This document shows, one piece after another, positions 1 through 13,443 of a stretch of DNA of 64,000 nt (positions are counted from its first letter, which is position 1; each line of letters begins with the position of its first letter). The notes beneath the pieces are model-generated. The model saw nothing but the letters and a program-made list of their open reading frames with translations, was not told the origin of the DNA and ran no database searches. A program made the position numbers and the translations under genes. The DNA is taken from the NCBI RefSeq assembly GCF_029227915.1, contig NC_079878.1, forward strand, positions 14,818,001 through 14,882,000. The letters are read 5' to 3'. The stretch is from Hydractinia symbiolongicarpus. Its lineage: Eukaryota > Cnidaria > Hydrozoa > Anthoathecata > Hydractiniidae.

Positions 1-1286
<1,286 letters not shown>

Positions 1287-2408
1287 TTAATTTTTGGAAT
1301 ATTTATACAGTGCAAATCCAATAGAACTTATAATACCTAGAAAGCTAACACCTGCAACACATTCAATCACACTGATAATACGGTTTTGAAATTTACTTCT
1401 TTGTACAACTTCAGCATAACCAATGTTTGTAAACTGTGTCATGATATATAGAGGGATCCATTTCTGTGGCATGAGCCAGTGCAAAAATAAATCAACTTTT
1501 TGGTGAAAAATAAAACTCTTAGAATTGACTAATAACCGAAGTTCAGTGTAATTATACAGTGTTAGATCAACAATAGCTTCTGCGTCAGGCTGCCTTGTGT
1601 CTGAGTACTCTGCAAGTGATTTCTCAATATCCATATTATTTTGATCCAAAATTTGATGAAGAATCATGCAATCCTCAAAAGCACAATTAACACCTTGTCC
1701 ATAAAATGGACACATTGCATGGGCAGCATCACCTGAAATGACAACTTTATCTGAATGGTGGTAAGGTGAGCACTTGATGGTGATCAGCTTGTTTGTAGGA
1801 TAGGATTGCACTTGGTTTACCAAAGATCTTTCATGAAACAGAGGAAACGCATCTGGAAAGTATTTCTGAAAAAATTTGATGATATCTTCATCTGTTTTCA
1901 ACTCATTAAATTTTTGAAAAGACATGAACCAAGTCATCGTAAAAGTTTTATTTTTGTTTGGAAGTGCCACCAACATAAATGTGCTTCTGGGCCATATGTG
2001 TAAATAATGTGGATCCATGGCAAATTCTCCATTTGCAGTTGGAGGCATTTCAAGTTGTTTATATCCATCTGGTATGCATAACTGAAAGAGATGAAAGGCC
2101 ATAAAAGTAAATTTATCCTTTGCAAGACCACCCATACGCACATCAATATTTTTAGTGCATTTGCTTCCATTGCAATCTGCAAAACTACTACTGCAGCGTA
2201 TATGCCAAAAATACAAAAAAAGAGACAGCCTCTTTGTAACCACTGAAAACCTGCATGTTGTGGCATTCTGCTAGCAAGATTGTAGTCCATTTAGGCTTAG
2301 TGCAATGGTACAGATTTGTAACACAATATGGCACCATTTAAGCTTGGTATGTAGCATTTGATATAAATTAGCTTTTGGTCACTGAGGTAGTCGGAGTGTA
2401 ACTATTTT

Positions 2409-2439
<31 letters not shown>

Positions 2440-5400
2440 TATAATAATAATAATATATTATGAGCAGCATTTATGACAATGTTGTTAAGGCAAGTCACGA
2501 AATCGTTTTTGGGTTTGTTTTTAAACTTTTTCACACTTCCATGCAGCCAAAGATAAATAAAAAAACAGTATTCATAACAATATTTATTTACTACACACAT
2601 GTACTGAACAGGGACTGCTACTTTGGTGTAAGGAATTTCAGAGTGAGCTTTAACATTGTGCTGTAACTTTAATCAAATTTTGCAACTATGTGTTGGACAA
2701 AAAAATATTTTAAAAAAAATTACAAAAAGTTTCATGCTAAAAACACATGGTTTAAGGAACTGAATACTTTATTGCATACATTTTTGGATCAGTTATTTAT
2801 TGAATATATTGTGTACATCAAGGAAATAAAAAATAATGTTAAATAATCTTGTAAGTTTCTTAACTGTCTTCTTAAAACATGTAAGAATATTTTTACTATT
2901 TAAGCATTGCTAATGTGATAACCTCGTTTTAAAAGTAAGATATAGCTGGCTGGCTGACACAATGAAAATAGTATAAGAGGAATAACTGTGTTTAAAATCT
3001 TTTATTCTTTAACCCTATCCGGTCCAATAACTCCTGATTGCTTTCTTATATGGCTATGATACTTACTGAGTTTCAACATTTATCTATTAGACAACTGCAC
3101 GCTAAATGTTTAGGTCCCATTCCTTTCAGAAGCTTTGATATTGGCCATTACTCGAAACTACCCCTAAAATCTCTATGAAATCCTTATAATGGGGAAAATA
3201 TAATAACTCCTGTTAGGATTATCCTTAGAACTTGAAACTTGCAACACAACTTTGTTTCATCAAGAAAAATCATTTTGAATAATTTTGACACGTGACTAAT
3301 CCGATTTCCCGATTTTGTCGGATTTTACCCGAAAATAAAAAAAAAACGGATTTTCAGGCAATTTTTTATCCGATCCATGTAAAAACCGGAAGATATGCTA
3401 AAAAATTTTTATTTAGCTTTCAGAAACTTCAAAACTTTTATGACGTACTATAAGTGTGCCAAGTTTGATTCAATTTGAGCAATCCTATGAAAAGTTATTG
3501 AGGGGGGGGGAGGGGGAGCGGAATCCAATAGTATGTTCGAAAAACCCCGGAACGAATAGGGTTAAGGGGGAAATTTTTCTTCAAAACAAATCAGTCCAAA
3601 AATATAAACCAATGTTAATTCTTTTGCAGCCACATTGGCCTCATAGTTTGGGTTGGTTGAAAACATTGGTTACCCCAATTGAGGTACTGTTTGGAACAGT
3701 GCCTGGGGTAGATTTATTCTACAGACCAGATAATTAAGTGCTCTCCTCTGCTGCTGACCAGTTTTACAGATGGAAATCGTTCCATAATATTTGGACTGGA
3801 TGGTTTTTATTACTGATAATTTGACATGTAAAAACAACTTGAAAAAATGCAATGTTCTCACAACAAATCTTCTGGTTATAATGACCGAAATAGCATTGAA
3901 ACAAGGCTAGCCAATTTCAAATGTTAATAACCTTAAAAGGAGGCATGTGGCAACCATCCTAGGAACCGCACAGTACACAATATTGGCCATCTTTTGGTAA
4001 AGGTGGGTTCACAGTCATTCGTCGTAGTTGTTTGAATAAAAAGAATACAAAAAATCTATTCGTTACGAATGAAAGAATGTAATGCACTAACACAAAAAAA
4101 CTACATGTAACAAATAAGACAATTATTTTTAGTTTGGTACCATCAGTTAGTTACTTTACTCTATTTAGCACATTTCAGCATTCTTAAATATTATCTCTTA
4201 TCAGACATTAAAAAGGTTTTTAATGCAATTCCACAAAACATTAACACCCAACCTATTTGTCGGAAAAAAGACCGATGTTTGAGGTTTGTGGTATTTACAT
4301 GAAGGAAGTACCCTGTAATCCACTATGATTTTTTATTTTAAATACATTATGACTCACGAAGTTGCAATATAAATATATAGATAAGTGCATTTTATAGTTT
4401 ATCAAGCCAAGAGGCTTCACAGGCATTTGTCTGATTATTTTTCTGAACACAGTAAAGACAGCATTTAAACAAGAAAATCATTTTTTGTAAAAAGAAGATA
4501 TAACAATGGAAGAAGATATACAATATACAGGTATGAGTATTTGATGGTTAATGAAGAAGTTATTATTAACATAAACATAATAATTTTTAATCTTTAATTT
4601 CTGCGCTTCTTTAGATTTTCCTCAGGGTTTTTGTTTTTCGTTTATTGTATGAGAGAATAGGCGTTGGAAACCAAGTTAAACGATTCCGCGTTTTCTGTTT
4701 TTTACCAATCAAGCTAAGCTAAGAATTGTTGAATGTTAAATTTATTGAAGGTGGTTCAGAGACATGTCTAAGCTTATTTACTAATGGATTAGGGGCCAGC
4801 TAGTACTCAATAATAAGATATGCAATGTTTACATTAAATTTTGCACACAAAAAGTTTAACTTTTCATCAACTTTGTTTTCATTTTGAAATTCAAAACTCC
4901 TTTTGAATTGTATTACGAAATTTGATTGGTTGATAAATTCCTATTCGCCATGGTAGTTGAACTTATTCCAACCAATGCGACAAATACTGAGAGAAAATTA
5001 CATAGTATGCTAGAAATAAATATTCGCTTATATATTCGTTCGATTATGGCGAATGAAGTTTAAACCCTGCCTAAGTGATGAACTTCACAAAGCAGCTCAG
5101 TTTTGCATAGGCATCTGGACTAAACTAAAGGTAAAAGCGAAACTTCTTTTTACCAATTGGCGCTAAATTCACTATGTTAAACAATCTAAGAGCTATTGTT
5201 TTGGAGTAAAATTGAATATATATAATATATCTTTACAAAATATATGCTTTGAATATTAAAATTAGCTACCCCAACCACTACTCCAAATACCAATTGGGGT
5301 ACACATGTTTTCAATAAACCCTCATAGTTGGATTTTATATCTAAACCACTACATCTATTTGTATTTTATCATTTACCATTAACTTGGCAGCTGTTTATTT

Positions 5401-6352
5401 TTTAAAAGTGTGCAAATATGCAAAAATAAAATTAAAAAGTGTTCAAAGGATTTGTAAAATTTTAATCCTAAAAATAGAAAACTGATAAAATACCATAAAC
5501 TGTTTTATTACCCAACTATCCCAAGTCATGCAGTAAGAAAAAAAATTGATTCCAACAGATAAATGCTTCTGAACTTTAACAGACAATGGTGCTTTGCAAG
5601 GTACTTGCGCGTTATGAAATTTACTTTTTTTATTTGGAATTTTAGGCTGAAACATCTAAGAAGTTCCTACTGAAAGTTATGGAATTGTCAGCAAAAATCA
5701 TTAGCCAAAATTTATTTGAAAGATTATAAATATCTACCAGTTTTCCAAAATGACTGAAATCCTAATACTGATCGTGAAATCTTACCTGCCAATAATTCAT
5801 CCTTATTTGTTTCATTAGTAGCTCTCGCACTTTTGAATAGGTTCCATCACTACCGATAAAGAGTCTGCATGTTTCAGTATGGGTACCATCAATATTTTTA
5901 AAGACTGCCGATCCCTTGTTAAAATCAGCATCTATAAGTTTGTCTTCAAAATGGAAATTAACATTAGGGTCATTATCTGCTAGATTTATCAAATGCTGAT
6001 TTAGTTGTTGTCGGGTAACAGATAAGATAAAATGGTTGGGGTTACCATATTTCCGTTTCTTTAATTCTCCATCCAGTGAGTGCAAAACACGACCATAAAG
6101 TCGTATCCCAAATTCCTCAAGTCCATCTTCTGCATCAACCAAGCGGAGGGGTAACAAACCTCTTTCTGACAAGGTAAGATTCATGCTACGCCATCGAGAA
6201 TAATACTTTTGGGATCTTGGGTCAGGTCTTGATTCATAAATGTTAACTTTGTAACCCTTCTTGGACCAATAAAGTGCCTGTAAGCATCCAGATAAGCCAC
6301 CACCAACAATAATAACATTTTTTTTGTTGTAATTTAGTTCAGCTTGTGCCAT
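1287..6352 (-). CDS. KMO: Kynurenine 3-monooxygenase copy B (two exons)
   Basis: Exon 1 is 5786-6352 and exon 2 is 1287-2081. The donor is CAG|GTAAG and the acceptor a pyrimidine tract ending TTTCAG. The phases join without a gap to give 453 residues, close to the roughly 480 of animal KMO. Exon 1 carries the Rossmann motif (GGGLSGCLQA, residues about 17-26), the DPRSQ segment and the second FAD motif (GSDGTYSKVR). Exon 2 carries the conserved YLHIWPR stretch, the third FAD motif (GDAAHAMCPFYGQG) and a C-terminal hydrophobic segment (about residues 425-448) that fits the membrane anchor of mitochondrial KMOs. No frame break is visible. The 3.7-kb intron is full of transposon remnants. The role is the kynurenine pathway of tryptophan breakdown. 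Confidence 0.9.
2410..2460. repeat. (TAA)n microsatellite in the KMO intron
   Basis: About 17 imperfect TAA units directly visible. It produces a run of isoleucines in one frame, which is not coding. Confidence 0.9.
3013..3561. mobile_element. piggyBac-type MITE in the KMO intron
   Basis: The segment is bounded by TTAA at 3009-3012 and 3562-3565. Just inside are inverted ends CCCTATCCGGTCC on the left and, reverse-complemented, CCCTATTCGTTCC on the right (11 of 13 match). TTAA duplication with ends starting CCC is typical of the piggyBac group. At 549 bp with no transposase frame it is non-autonomous. The ends are short and diverged, so the family call is tentative. Confidence 0.55.
3649..5321. 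mobile_element. hAT-like non-autonomous element in the KMO intron
   Basis: Related inverted segments of about 60 bp lie at 3650-3711 and 5266-5321. They share GGGTT, TTGAAAACAT, TACCCCAATTG and GGGGTAG blocks. Outside them the direct repeat TCATAGTT occurs at 3641-3648 and 5322-5329, an 8-bp target duplication of the hAT type. The interior has no long frame, but the plus strand has a short ATG exon at 4506-4530 followed by a GTATGA donor, possibly the relic of an autonomous parent's first exon. The ends are diverged, so this is an old insertion. Confidence 0.5.
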
Positions 6353-6735
6353 GTTATTGCTAATTAATACAAAGACATTATTATAACCAAAATTATTTCA
6401 CTGGTAAAACTGGTTTGGCATTCGAATTAACGGACCACAAATCAACATTCGCAAGCCATTTCTTCTCTTTTGCATATTAAATTTATCTACTAAACATAAA
6501 ATTTGCAAAGCACAATATAATATCTACAAAATACATCACATCACACACTTCACTAAAAAATAAAAACATCAAAGTTCATTTCTCCAAAACAAAACGCAAT
6601 TGTAGGAGCTTAAACAACATCGTTTTTTGTTCTAAAATTATCAAAACAAGATGTTCTCAAACCATCAAAGCACGACAGTTTGGAGCTTAAGCAACACAAT
6701 ATTTTGTTCTAAAATTATCAAAAAGCAATTGCATG
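6353..6735. repeat. KMO upstream region with a tandem GGAGCTTAA repeat
   Basis: The KMO copy B promoter and 5' UTR must lie here. At 6605-6735 two imperfect units of about 75 and 60 bp each begin GGAGCTTAA and contain TTTTGTTCTAAAATTATC. A third unit resumes at 13745 on the far side of the Gypsy element, so the retrotransposon landed inside this short tandem array. Confidence 0.6.
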
Positions 6736-7033
6736 TGTGAGATATATTAGTTGTAAAACCTTGTTCCTCTTTCTTGTAGCTGGATACCATTTTGTTTTGG
6801 GTTAAGTCTACACCAGTTGAGTCTGGTACCCAGCTTTCCCCAGTTCCTATCAAGTGCATTTTAGTATACTGTGCCTAATTGAGCTCACATCAGGGAGGCT
6901 AGGCCCAAGTAAGGAAACCTATAAGTAGAGGCACAGTAGGCAGTGCAGGTTGGTTGGTTGTAACAAAGAAATGTGTGCTAAGAAAGTATAGATGACAAGA
7001 AAGTAGTCTTTTATATGGACACACCCTCTAACA
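6736..7033 (+). repeat. Gypsy 5' LTR
   Basis: 298 bp, beginning TGTGAGAT and ending CTCTAACA. It matches the 3' LTR along its full length by eye. A TATAAGTA motif at 6920-6927 is a plausible core promoter for the genomic RNA. Confidence 0.95.
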
Positions 7034-7035
7034 TT

Positions 7036-7053
7036 TGGTGCCCTGTGTGAGGA
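7036..7053 (+). promoter_or_regulatory. Gypsy primer binding site
   Basis: TGGTGCCCTGTGTGAGG begins 2 bp after the LTR. TGG complements the CCA end of a tRNA, as expected for minus-strand priming. I could not assign the tRNA. Confidence 0.7.
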
Positions 7054-7120
7054 TTAAGAAGAAGAGGGTGTCGACAGAACAGAAGATTACTAAGTGATGG
7101 CTGGATTGGCTTGATGTAGT

Positions 7121-8551
7121 ATGGCTGCTGCTCCACAGGAATTCGTAACATTTGAAGATGCTGTGCAAATTGAGGATGGAGAAGAAAAAATGGTATCAGA
7201 AGTATTTGGAATTTTTTTGGAGGAAAAAGACCTTGAGTCAGTTATGATAAGACTGGGATTGGATAGAAGAAAACAAGGTAAAACATTCTATTTACGAACT
7301 ATCCTCAGATATCTAAACTCGGAAACGGTAGAAAATTTGAATGACCACGGAATGAGCCTGTTTGAAGATTTGCATGAGTCTATCAGCCGTATTCTAAAAC
7401 CAGTCAGACTAAGTAGGGAAACCTTCTCAAGTGGCCACATGGACACAACTAAAGGTGTACCACAGGATCCCTTTCGTACCTTTACTCTCAAAAGTTCGAC
7501 TCCTAGTCATGGTGCCACCCTGGAGAAATCGTTGTATAATCCACACAATCCTTTTTCACCCCCAAGGAACAATTATCCATGTGATACCTTGATTCAACCT
7601 GATGATGTTTTCAAACCATTAGAGCACCCATCTAAAACTTTTGTCACATCATGGAACCAGCCCCAACTTTTGTCAAATTCGAAAATCAGAGAATTCAAAA
7701 TCAACGGATCAATTGGCAGTCCAGGTCAAAAGGACAAACTAACCTACCAAAGTTTGGCTTTCCAAATAAAAAATGGGTTAGACCAAGGATATAGTGAAAG
7801 GGATATCCTGGCAGCCAAGATAAAATCGATCAACCCAGATAACCCATTGAGATCCTACCTAGAGTCGAGGTCCGGGTTGGGAATAAAACCACTACTTAAA
7901 ATACTCAGAAGCCATTTTCTCGAAAAAAACGCAACTACACTCTTTACCGAAATGACAAATGCTTGCCAAACTATTACAGAAACACCCCAAGAGTTTGCAA
8001 TCAGACTTCTCAGTTTACGACAAAAAATCATTCTTGTGTCTCAGGAGGAAGATTGCCCCTATGATGAGCAGTTAGTGGAAAAAAAATTCTTACATGCTTT
8101 TATTTCTGGATTACGGTCTGACAACGTAAGGATTCAAATGAAGGCTTTTCTCAAAGAACCTGCCCTTATTCAGATTGAAAACTTTGTTTCGGATGAAGAT
8201 ATTTTACAAAAATTGAATCAAGTTGTTTCAGATAAAACCGAGCATATTGATAAGCTAAAACCATATAATAAAACTGTGAAAATTAATGAGATTGCTGGGG
8301 AACAACGAAACCCTACCTTAAATAATTTGAATTTGCACAAGGAAATTGAGGAGATAAACCCCCAACTGAGAGATTTGGCATTCTCAAGAAAGTGGCAACC
8401 AAATTCAAACCAGTATAGGCCCAAAGCCTCTCGCTCTGCACGATGTAAGGAATGCATGCAGCGTAATTCGCACGGCCCCTGTCATCATTGTTTTTGTTGT
8501 GGGTCCCTGGACCACCGCCAATCTGAGTGTGATCTTCTTCAAAAAAACTGA
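7121..8551 (+). CDS. gag: Gypsy Gag polyprotein
   Basis: An intact 476-residue Gag, the particle-forming protein of the retrotransposon. The ATG at 7121 is the first after the leader. The central part (about 200-380) is helix-rich with the LxxRxGL-type capsid character of Gypsy Gag proteins. The C terminus carries a CCHC zinc knuckle (CFCCGSLDHRQSEC, spacing C-x2-C-x4-H-x4-C) that would bind the genomic RNA. The frame ends in TGA at 8549, immediately after a -1 slippery heptamer, so pol is reached by frameshifting. Assignment of the capsid region is by position and family resemblance; the zinc knuckle is directly visible. Confidence 0.85.
   Translation: MAAAPQEFVTFEDAVQIEDGEEKMVSEVFGIFLEEKDLESVMIRLGLDRRKQGKTFYLRTILRYLNSETVENLNDHGMSLFEDLHESISRILKPVRLSRETFSSGHMDTTKGVPQDPFRTFTLKSSTPSHGATLEKSLYNPHNPFSPPRNNYPCDTLIQPDDVFKPLEHPSKTFVTSWNQPQLLSNSKIREFKINGSIGSPGQKDKLTYQSLAFQIKNGLDQGYSERDILAAKIKSINPDNPLRSYLESRSGLGIKPLLKILRSHFLEKNATTLFTEMTNACQTITETPQEFAIRLLSLRQKIILVSQEEDCPYDEQLVEKKFLHAFISGLRSDNVRIQMKAFLKEPALIQIENFVSDEDILQKLNQVVSDKTEHIDKLKPYNKTVKINEIAGEQRNPTLNNLNLHKEIEEINPQLRDLAFSRKWQPNSNQYRPKASRSARCKECMQRNSHGPCHHCFCCGSLDHRQSECDLLQKN
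8542..8548 (+). promoter_or_regulatory. Gag-Pol -1 ribosomal frameshift site
   Basis: The heptamer A AAA AAC is in the zero (gag) frame, directly followed by the gag stop TGA. The frame entered after a -1 slip is exactly the one that carries pol, open from 8533. This matches the X XXY YYZ rule of retroviral slippery sites. No pseudoknot was modelled. Confidence 0.8.
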
Positions 8552-11500
8552 CAAGAGCTCCCGAGAGGCAAGGAGTGCTTCAAAAAAAGCCCTCTCCTGT
8601 AAATAGAAAATGTCGGATATGTAATGTACATAGTTTAAAATTGTATCGTTGTTCGAAATGCAAATCTAATGTTTTTTATTGTTCGCGAAAATGCCAAAAT
8701 AAGGATACTTCTCATAAAAACATTTGTTCCGCAATCGAGGATTTTACTAATTTGGAGCGCGATAAAAAGTTTAAAAACTTTACTGTTGCTGATAACCAGA
8801 CATTGCCGTCAAAGTTTAATTCGAGATTAATAAAGCTTATTGGACGCAAACCGATCATAAACTGCCGGTTAAATGACCGGACATGCGAAGCATTGTGGGA
8901 CACCGGGTCTATGATTAGTTTGGTTGACCGCATCTGGCTTTCCACGCATGCCCCTGGCATAGAGCCAACACCAATTTCTGAATTCGCCGATGTGGAACAA
9001 AAAAACTTATCGCTCAAAGCCGCGAACAACACTGAAGTTGCTATTTGTGGGGTCGCGCCCTTGTCGTTTCGCGTTTCAGACGCTATTGTATTTACTGTAC
9101 CATTTCTCGTGACCCCGGGACCAATCGAACAACCCGTAATCGGATTTAACATAATTGAACATATCGTTTTAAATTTTCCAGAGTTAGATGTATCATCTCT
9201 ACTGACAGATGTTCTACCGAGCTTGAATGAATGCAATGTACAGTCAATGATTAAGATTATCCAGGACAACAAGGATTCAGAAGACTTTTTGGAAAACTTC
9301 AAAGTTAGGAATCGCACGGTAATTCCTGCTAGGCATCGGATTGCAGTGTCATGCAAAACTAGTCTTATGGTGGATGAAAAGGAAAGAAGTGTTTTGTTAA
9401 AGCCCATGGAAAACGGTGACTTTGACGAAGAAATAAAGATTCGAGAAACATTGTTGAGACTAAAACGCGGAAAATCGCCAATTGTGTCAATCTACATCGA
9501 AAACCCAACTAGTCGAGACATCATTCTTCGAAAGGGCACCGTTATTGGTACCATAAAGTCCTTTTCGGCAGCTATACCACTACCACCCGATCAAAAGACC
9601 CCTGGGACGACTAAAATCAAAACCCATTCTGTATTAACTAAGACTTCCGATAATTGGCTCCCAGACGTGAATCTATCGCATCTGCCGCAGGCCCAAAAGG
9701 ATCGCGTAGAAGCAATGTTACGTGAAGTAAACACAGTATTTTCGAGATCGGAAAGCGATATTGGGAGAATCGATGATTTTAAATTGAACATAAGACTGAA
9801 GGATGAGACCCCTGTAAGTAAACCATATCGATTGATACCTTGAAACCTTTACTCAGAAGTAAAGGACTATGTGGATAATCTCTTGCTGAATGGCTGGATT
9901 AAAAAATCATATTCTTCATACTGCAGCCCTATAGTGTGCGTGCGAAAAAAAGACGGAAGTTTGCGCCTCTGCATTGATTATCGCGATCTAAACAGAAAAA
10001 CTATTCCTGATAAGCAACCCATTCCCCGCGTACAGGATATCTTGGACGGTTTGGGCGGGCAATCGTGGTTTACAACACTGGACATGGCAAAAGCCTACCA
10101 CCAAGGATTCATCGACGAATCTTCGCGCCACTTGACCGCTTTTGCGACCCCTTGGGCATTATATGAATGGTTGAGAATGCCTTTTGGCTTAACAAATGCG
10201 CCGCCTGTATTTCAGAGATATATGAACGAATGTTTATCTGGGCTCCGTGACCCAATTTGTTCAGTCTATTTAGATGACATCTTGTGCTATGGAAAAACAT
10301 TTGAAGAACACTTGAAAAATGTCAAGACCGTATTGTTACGACTGCAAGAAAAAGGTATCAAGATTAAAGCTTCAAAGTGTAATTTCTTTCAGCGTAAAGT
10401 GAAATATCTTGGGCGCATTATCAGTGAGGAGGGATATCACGCAGAAAAAGTAATAGCCTTTCCAGATTATAATAAACCCTTCATTGTACATTGTGATGCT
10501 TCGCAAAAAGGACTGGGAGCTGTATTATACCAAAATCAAGGAGGCAAACTAAAGGTCATCAGTTACGCCTCTCGAACGCTAACGAACGCAGAACAAAACT
10601 ATCATCTTCATAGCGGTAAACTCGAGTTTCTAGCCTTGAAGTGGTCCATAACCGAAAGATTCGCTGACTACTTGGGATATGGCCCACCCTTTGAAATATT
10701 CACAGACAACAACCCCCTAACATACATCATGACCACTGCAAAATTAAATGCAACAGGTTTGAGATGGGTGGCAGATCTTTCAAATTATCAATTTACAATA
10801 AGGTATAGACCAGGCAAATTACAACAAGACTGTGACTACCTTTCTCAAAATCCTTCACAAATATCCAATCTCATTCATGCATGCACAAAATCTATTCACT
10901 CAGACGAAATTGCTTCTATGATTTCAGCAGCAAAAGATCATCATAAACTACTGGAGATGGGAGAACAGGCTCTGGTGGAGATCAATTATCTTGGTATACA
11001 TTCCTCGGTAATCGATGAAAAGGACTTGATTGCTGAACAACGACTGGATCCTGTAATTCGACCTGTTTTTGAAGCAGTGCTGTCTGGCGTAAAACCGTCT
11101 AGAAATCAAAAGCATCATCATAAAACAAAGATACTGCTGAAACAATTCGATAAATTGGACATCAAAAACAACATCCTTATTCGAAATAGCAATAAATACG
11201 GAAATCAAATTGTCTTACCGAAAAAGTTTCATGCCACCGTGTATGAAGAGCTTCACGGAAAAATGGCGCATCTTGGAGTGGAAAAACTGGTTGAATTAGC
11301 TCGGCAACGCTTTTACTGGCCCAGACTGGAACGTGACATCACATTCTTCATTCGAAATCGTTGTCGTTGCCTGAAAGACAAAAAACCAAACCGAGAGGAC
11401 AAAGCACCTTTAGTTCCTATCCAGTCGACACGACCGTTTGAGATTGTATCGCTAGACTATCTTCACTTGGACAAATGCAAAGGGGGTTTTGAATATGTTT

Positions 11501-12753
11501 TGGTAGTGTGTGATCACTTTACACGCTTTACTCAGGCATATGCTACAAAAAACAAGTCTGGACGCAGTGCTGCAGAAAAAATCTTTAATGACCTGGTAAT
11601 GAAGTATGGATTTCCAACAAGACTTCATCACGACAGAGGAAAAGAATTTAACAACACGCTATTTAAGAGATTGAACGAGCTGTCTGGGATCAAGTCATCA
11701 AAAACAACCCCATATCATCCTATGGGTGATGGAATGGTGGAAAGGATGAATAGGACATTCATAAACATGCTAAAGACTCTACCATCAAAGTTCAAAAACA
11801 ATTGGAAGCAAGAACTACCAAAATTAGCTTTTGCCTATAATAGCACCATATCAAAGTCTACTGGGTACTCACCGTTCTATTTAATGTTCGGACGTCATTC
11901 AAGACTACCAATTGATTCAATGTTCGGCTTAGATAACATCCAGAAAGGTAAAACTCATGCAGCCTTCGTGCAAGAGTGGAAAGAATCCCTGGCTGCAGCA
12001 ACAGAAATTGCTTCAAAGAGTGCTATGGACGGAAAACATCAATACGACAAGCAAGTTCGAGGTTTGGAGTTGAAAGAAGGAGACAGAGTCCTGGTGCAAA
12101 ATCTAAGTGAGCGAGGCGGTACTGGTAAACTTCGTTCCCATTGGGAAGCAGATGTACATGTGGTTCTACGAAAAGTAGAGGACCTACCTGTGTACGTGAT
12201 CAGGAGAGAAAGTGGTAAGGGAGAGCCCAGATCCTTGCATCGTAACCTAATGTTAAGATGTGATTTCTTACCATTAGAGATATCAGAGAACCTGAGTAGA
12301 ACACCAAAGACTGCTGATCTAGAGATCGATGAAGAAATTGACTTTCATATGAGAGCTGAAGACCGTCAAGAAATTGCCAACTTAGACAACACTGCTCTTG
12401 TTGAAGGGGAGAGTAGTGCAGATGACACAAATTGTGCAGATAATGCTGATGTTGAAATTCCTGTTGAAGAGGATGATGACTCCATTGACAGGGATGCTGC
12501 TGGTCCTGCTTTAAGTATTGCAGATGATGTTGATGATGTAAATCCTGAGGTCCCTGAGACTTCTGACCTCCCCAAGAATCCAGATGCAGACAATGATGCA
12601 GCAGATGAAACTATCCCATATCAGGTTGATGAAGTTTGGATGAGTGGAGAAAAGTCTACAAAACCTGAGGACACAACAGCACAACACAAACAAAATGAAA
12701 TCCGAAGTTCAGGTCGAAATCGAAGACCTCCTCGGCGATTGACTTATGATTGA
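8548..12753 (+). pseudogene. pol: Gypsy Pol polyprotein with MYND finger, stop and RT deletion
   Basis: Read in the -1 frame from the slippery site. The N terminus has a MYND-type zinc finger (CRIC, CSKC, FYCSRKC, HKNIC; about 8605-8715). An aspartic protease follows (ALWDTGS), then RT with [17 protein letters not shown] and catalytic YLDD at 10267-10278, RNase H ([14 protein letters not shown]), an integrase zinc region (HGKMAH...CRC), a DDE core ([24 protein letters not shown]) and an acidic C-terminal tail. Two breaks are visible: an in-frame TGA at 9841-9843 upstream of RT, and an in-frame loss of roughly 70 residues near 10445-10455, where the RT connection/thumb region is missing between SEEGYH and FPDYNKPF. 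The copy is therefore expected to lack RT activity and could move only with help in trans. Confidence 0.9.
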
Positions 12754-13443
12754 ACGTATGTATGTATTACTGTATATAATGTTGTGTTGCAATCTATATG
12801 CTTAGAAGACTGCAAAAAGTTCTGCATGGGACACGATAAACAAGAAATGCTGATGTATAGAAGCAAAGTAATAACATGATGAACAACGAAAAAGACATGA
12901 AGAGGCATAAGAAGCATCAGGAAGAATCAATCCGTAGTTTGGGTGGAAGATTATGTTGTGGTGCCTAAAGCTAGCTGGGGAGGCTAAGTATCAATTAAAT
13001 TATGAAATTTGTATGGCAAAGAAGTGCCCTGCACTGGATATGGCAGGCTGATCACTTGTCAACAGACATCCAACTGTTGCAGATGTTGCTGAAATTAATT
13101 TTGAAATTATTGTTCAGCACAATTTCTAATGATTTTTTCTTATCTACATAAAAGATTCTCCTCCTCGAAAAAGAAAATCGACGATTTCAAAGTTCGACGA
13201 GCCTACGAGTGGCCACGATTCCATCAACGTGAAGACAAAATGCAACAAGCAAGAAGTCCATGTCAAGCAACGACTAACTCGAACCCTACTACGAAGTAAT
13301 AAATTACACGTAAAAAGGCTGACTTCTAACTAAACAATGTGTTATATGAAGCAACAACGAAAAGGTGATAACTGAGAACGAATTCTCAAGATATACTTTG
13401 CTCCGACAAAACGTACAGAACCTTTGAAAAAACCAGGGGCGAG
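12754..13443 (+). other. Gypsy 3' non-coding region with polypurine tract
   Basis: 690 bp between pol and the 3' LTR with no env-like frame. It ends in the purine-rich AGGGGCGAG (13435-13443) directly before the LTR, the expected plus-strand primer. Confidence 0.7.

Noticed and set aside
3456-3737. 93-codon plus-strand frame in the KMO intron
   Set aside because: Spans the end of the piggyBac-type MITE and part of the hAT-like end; no protein resemblance.
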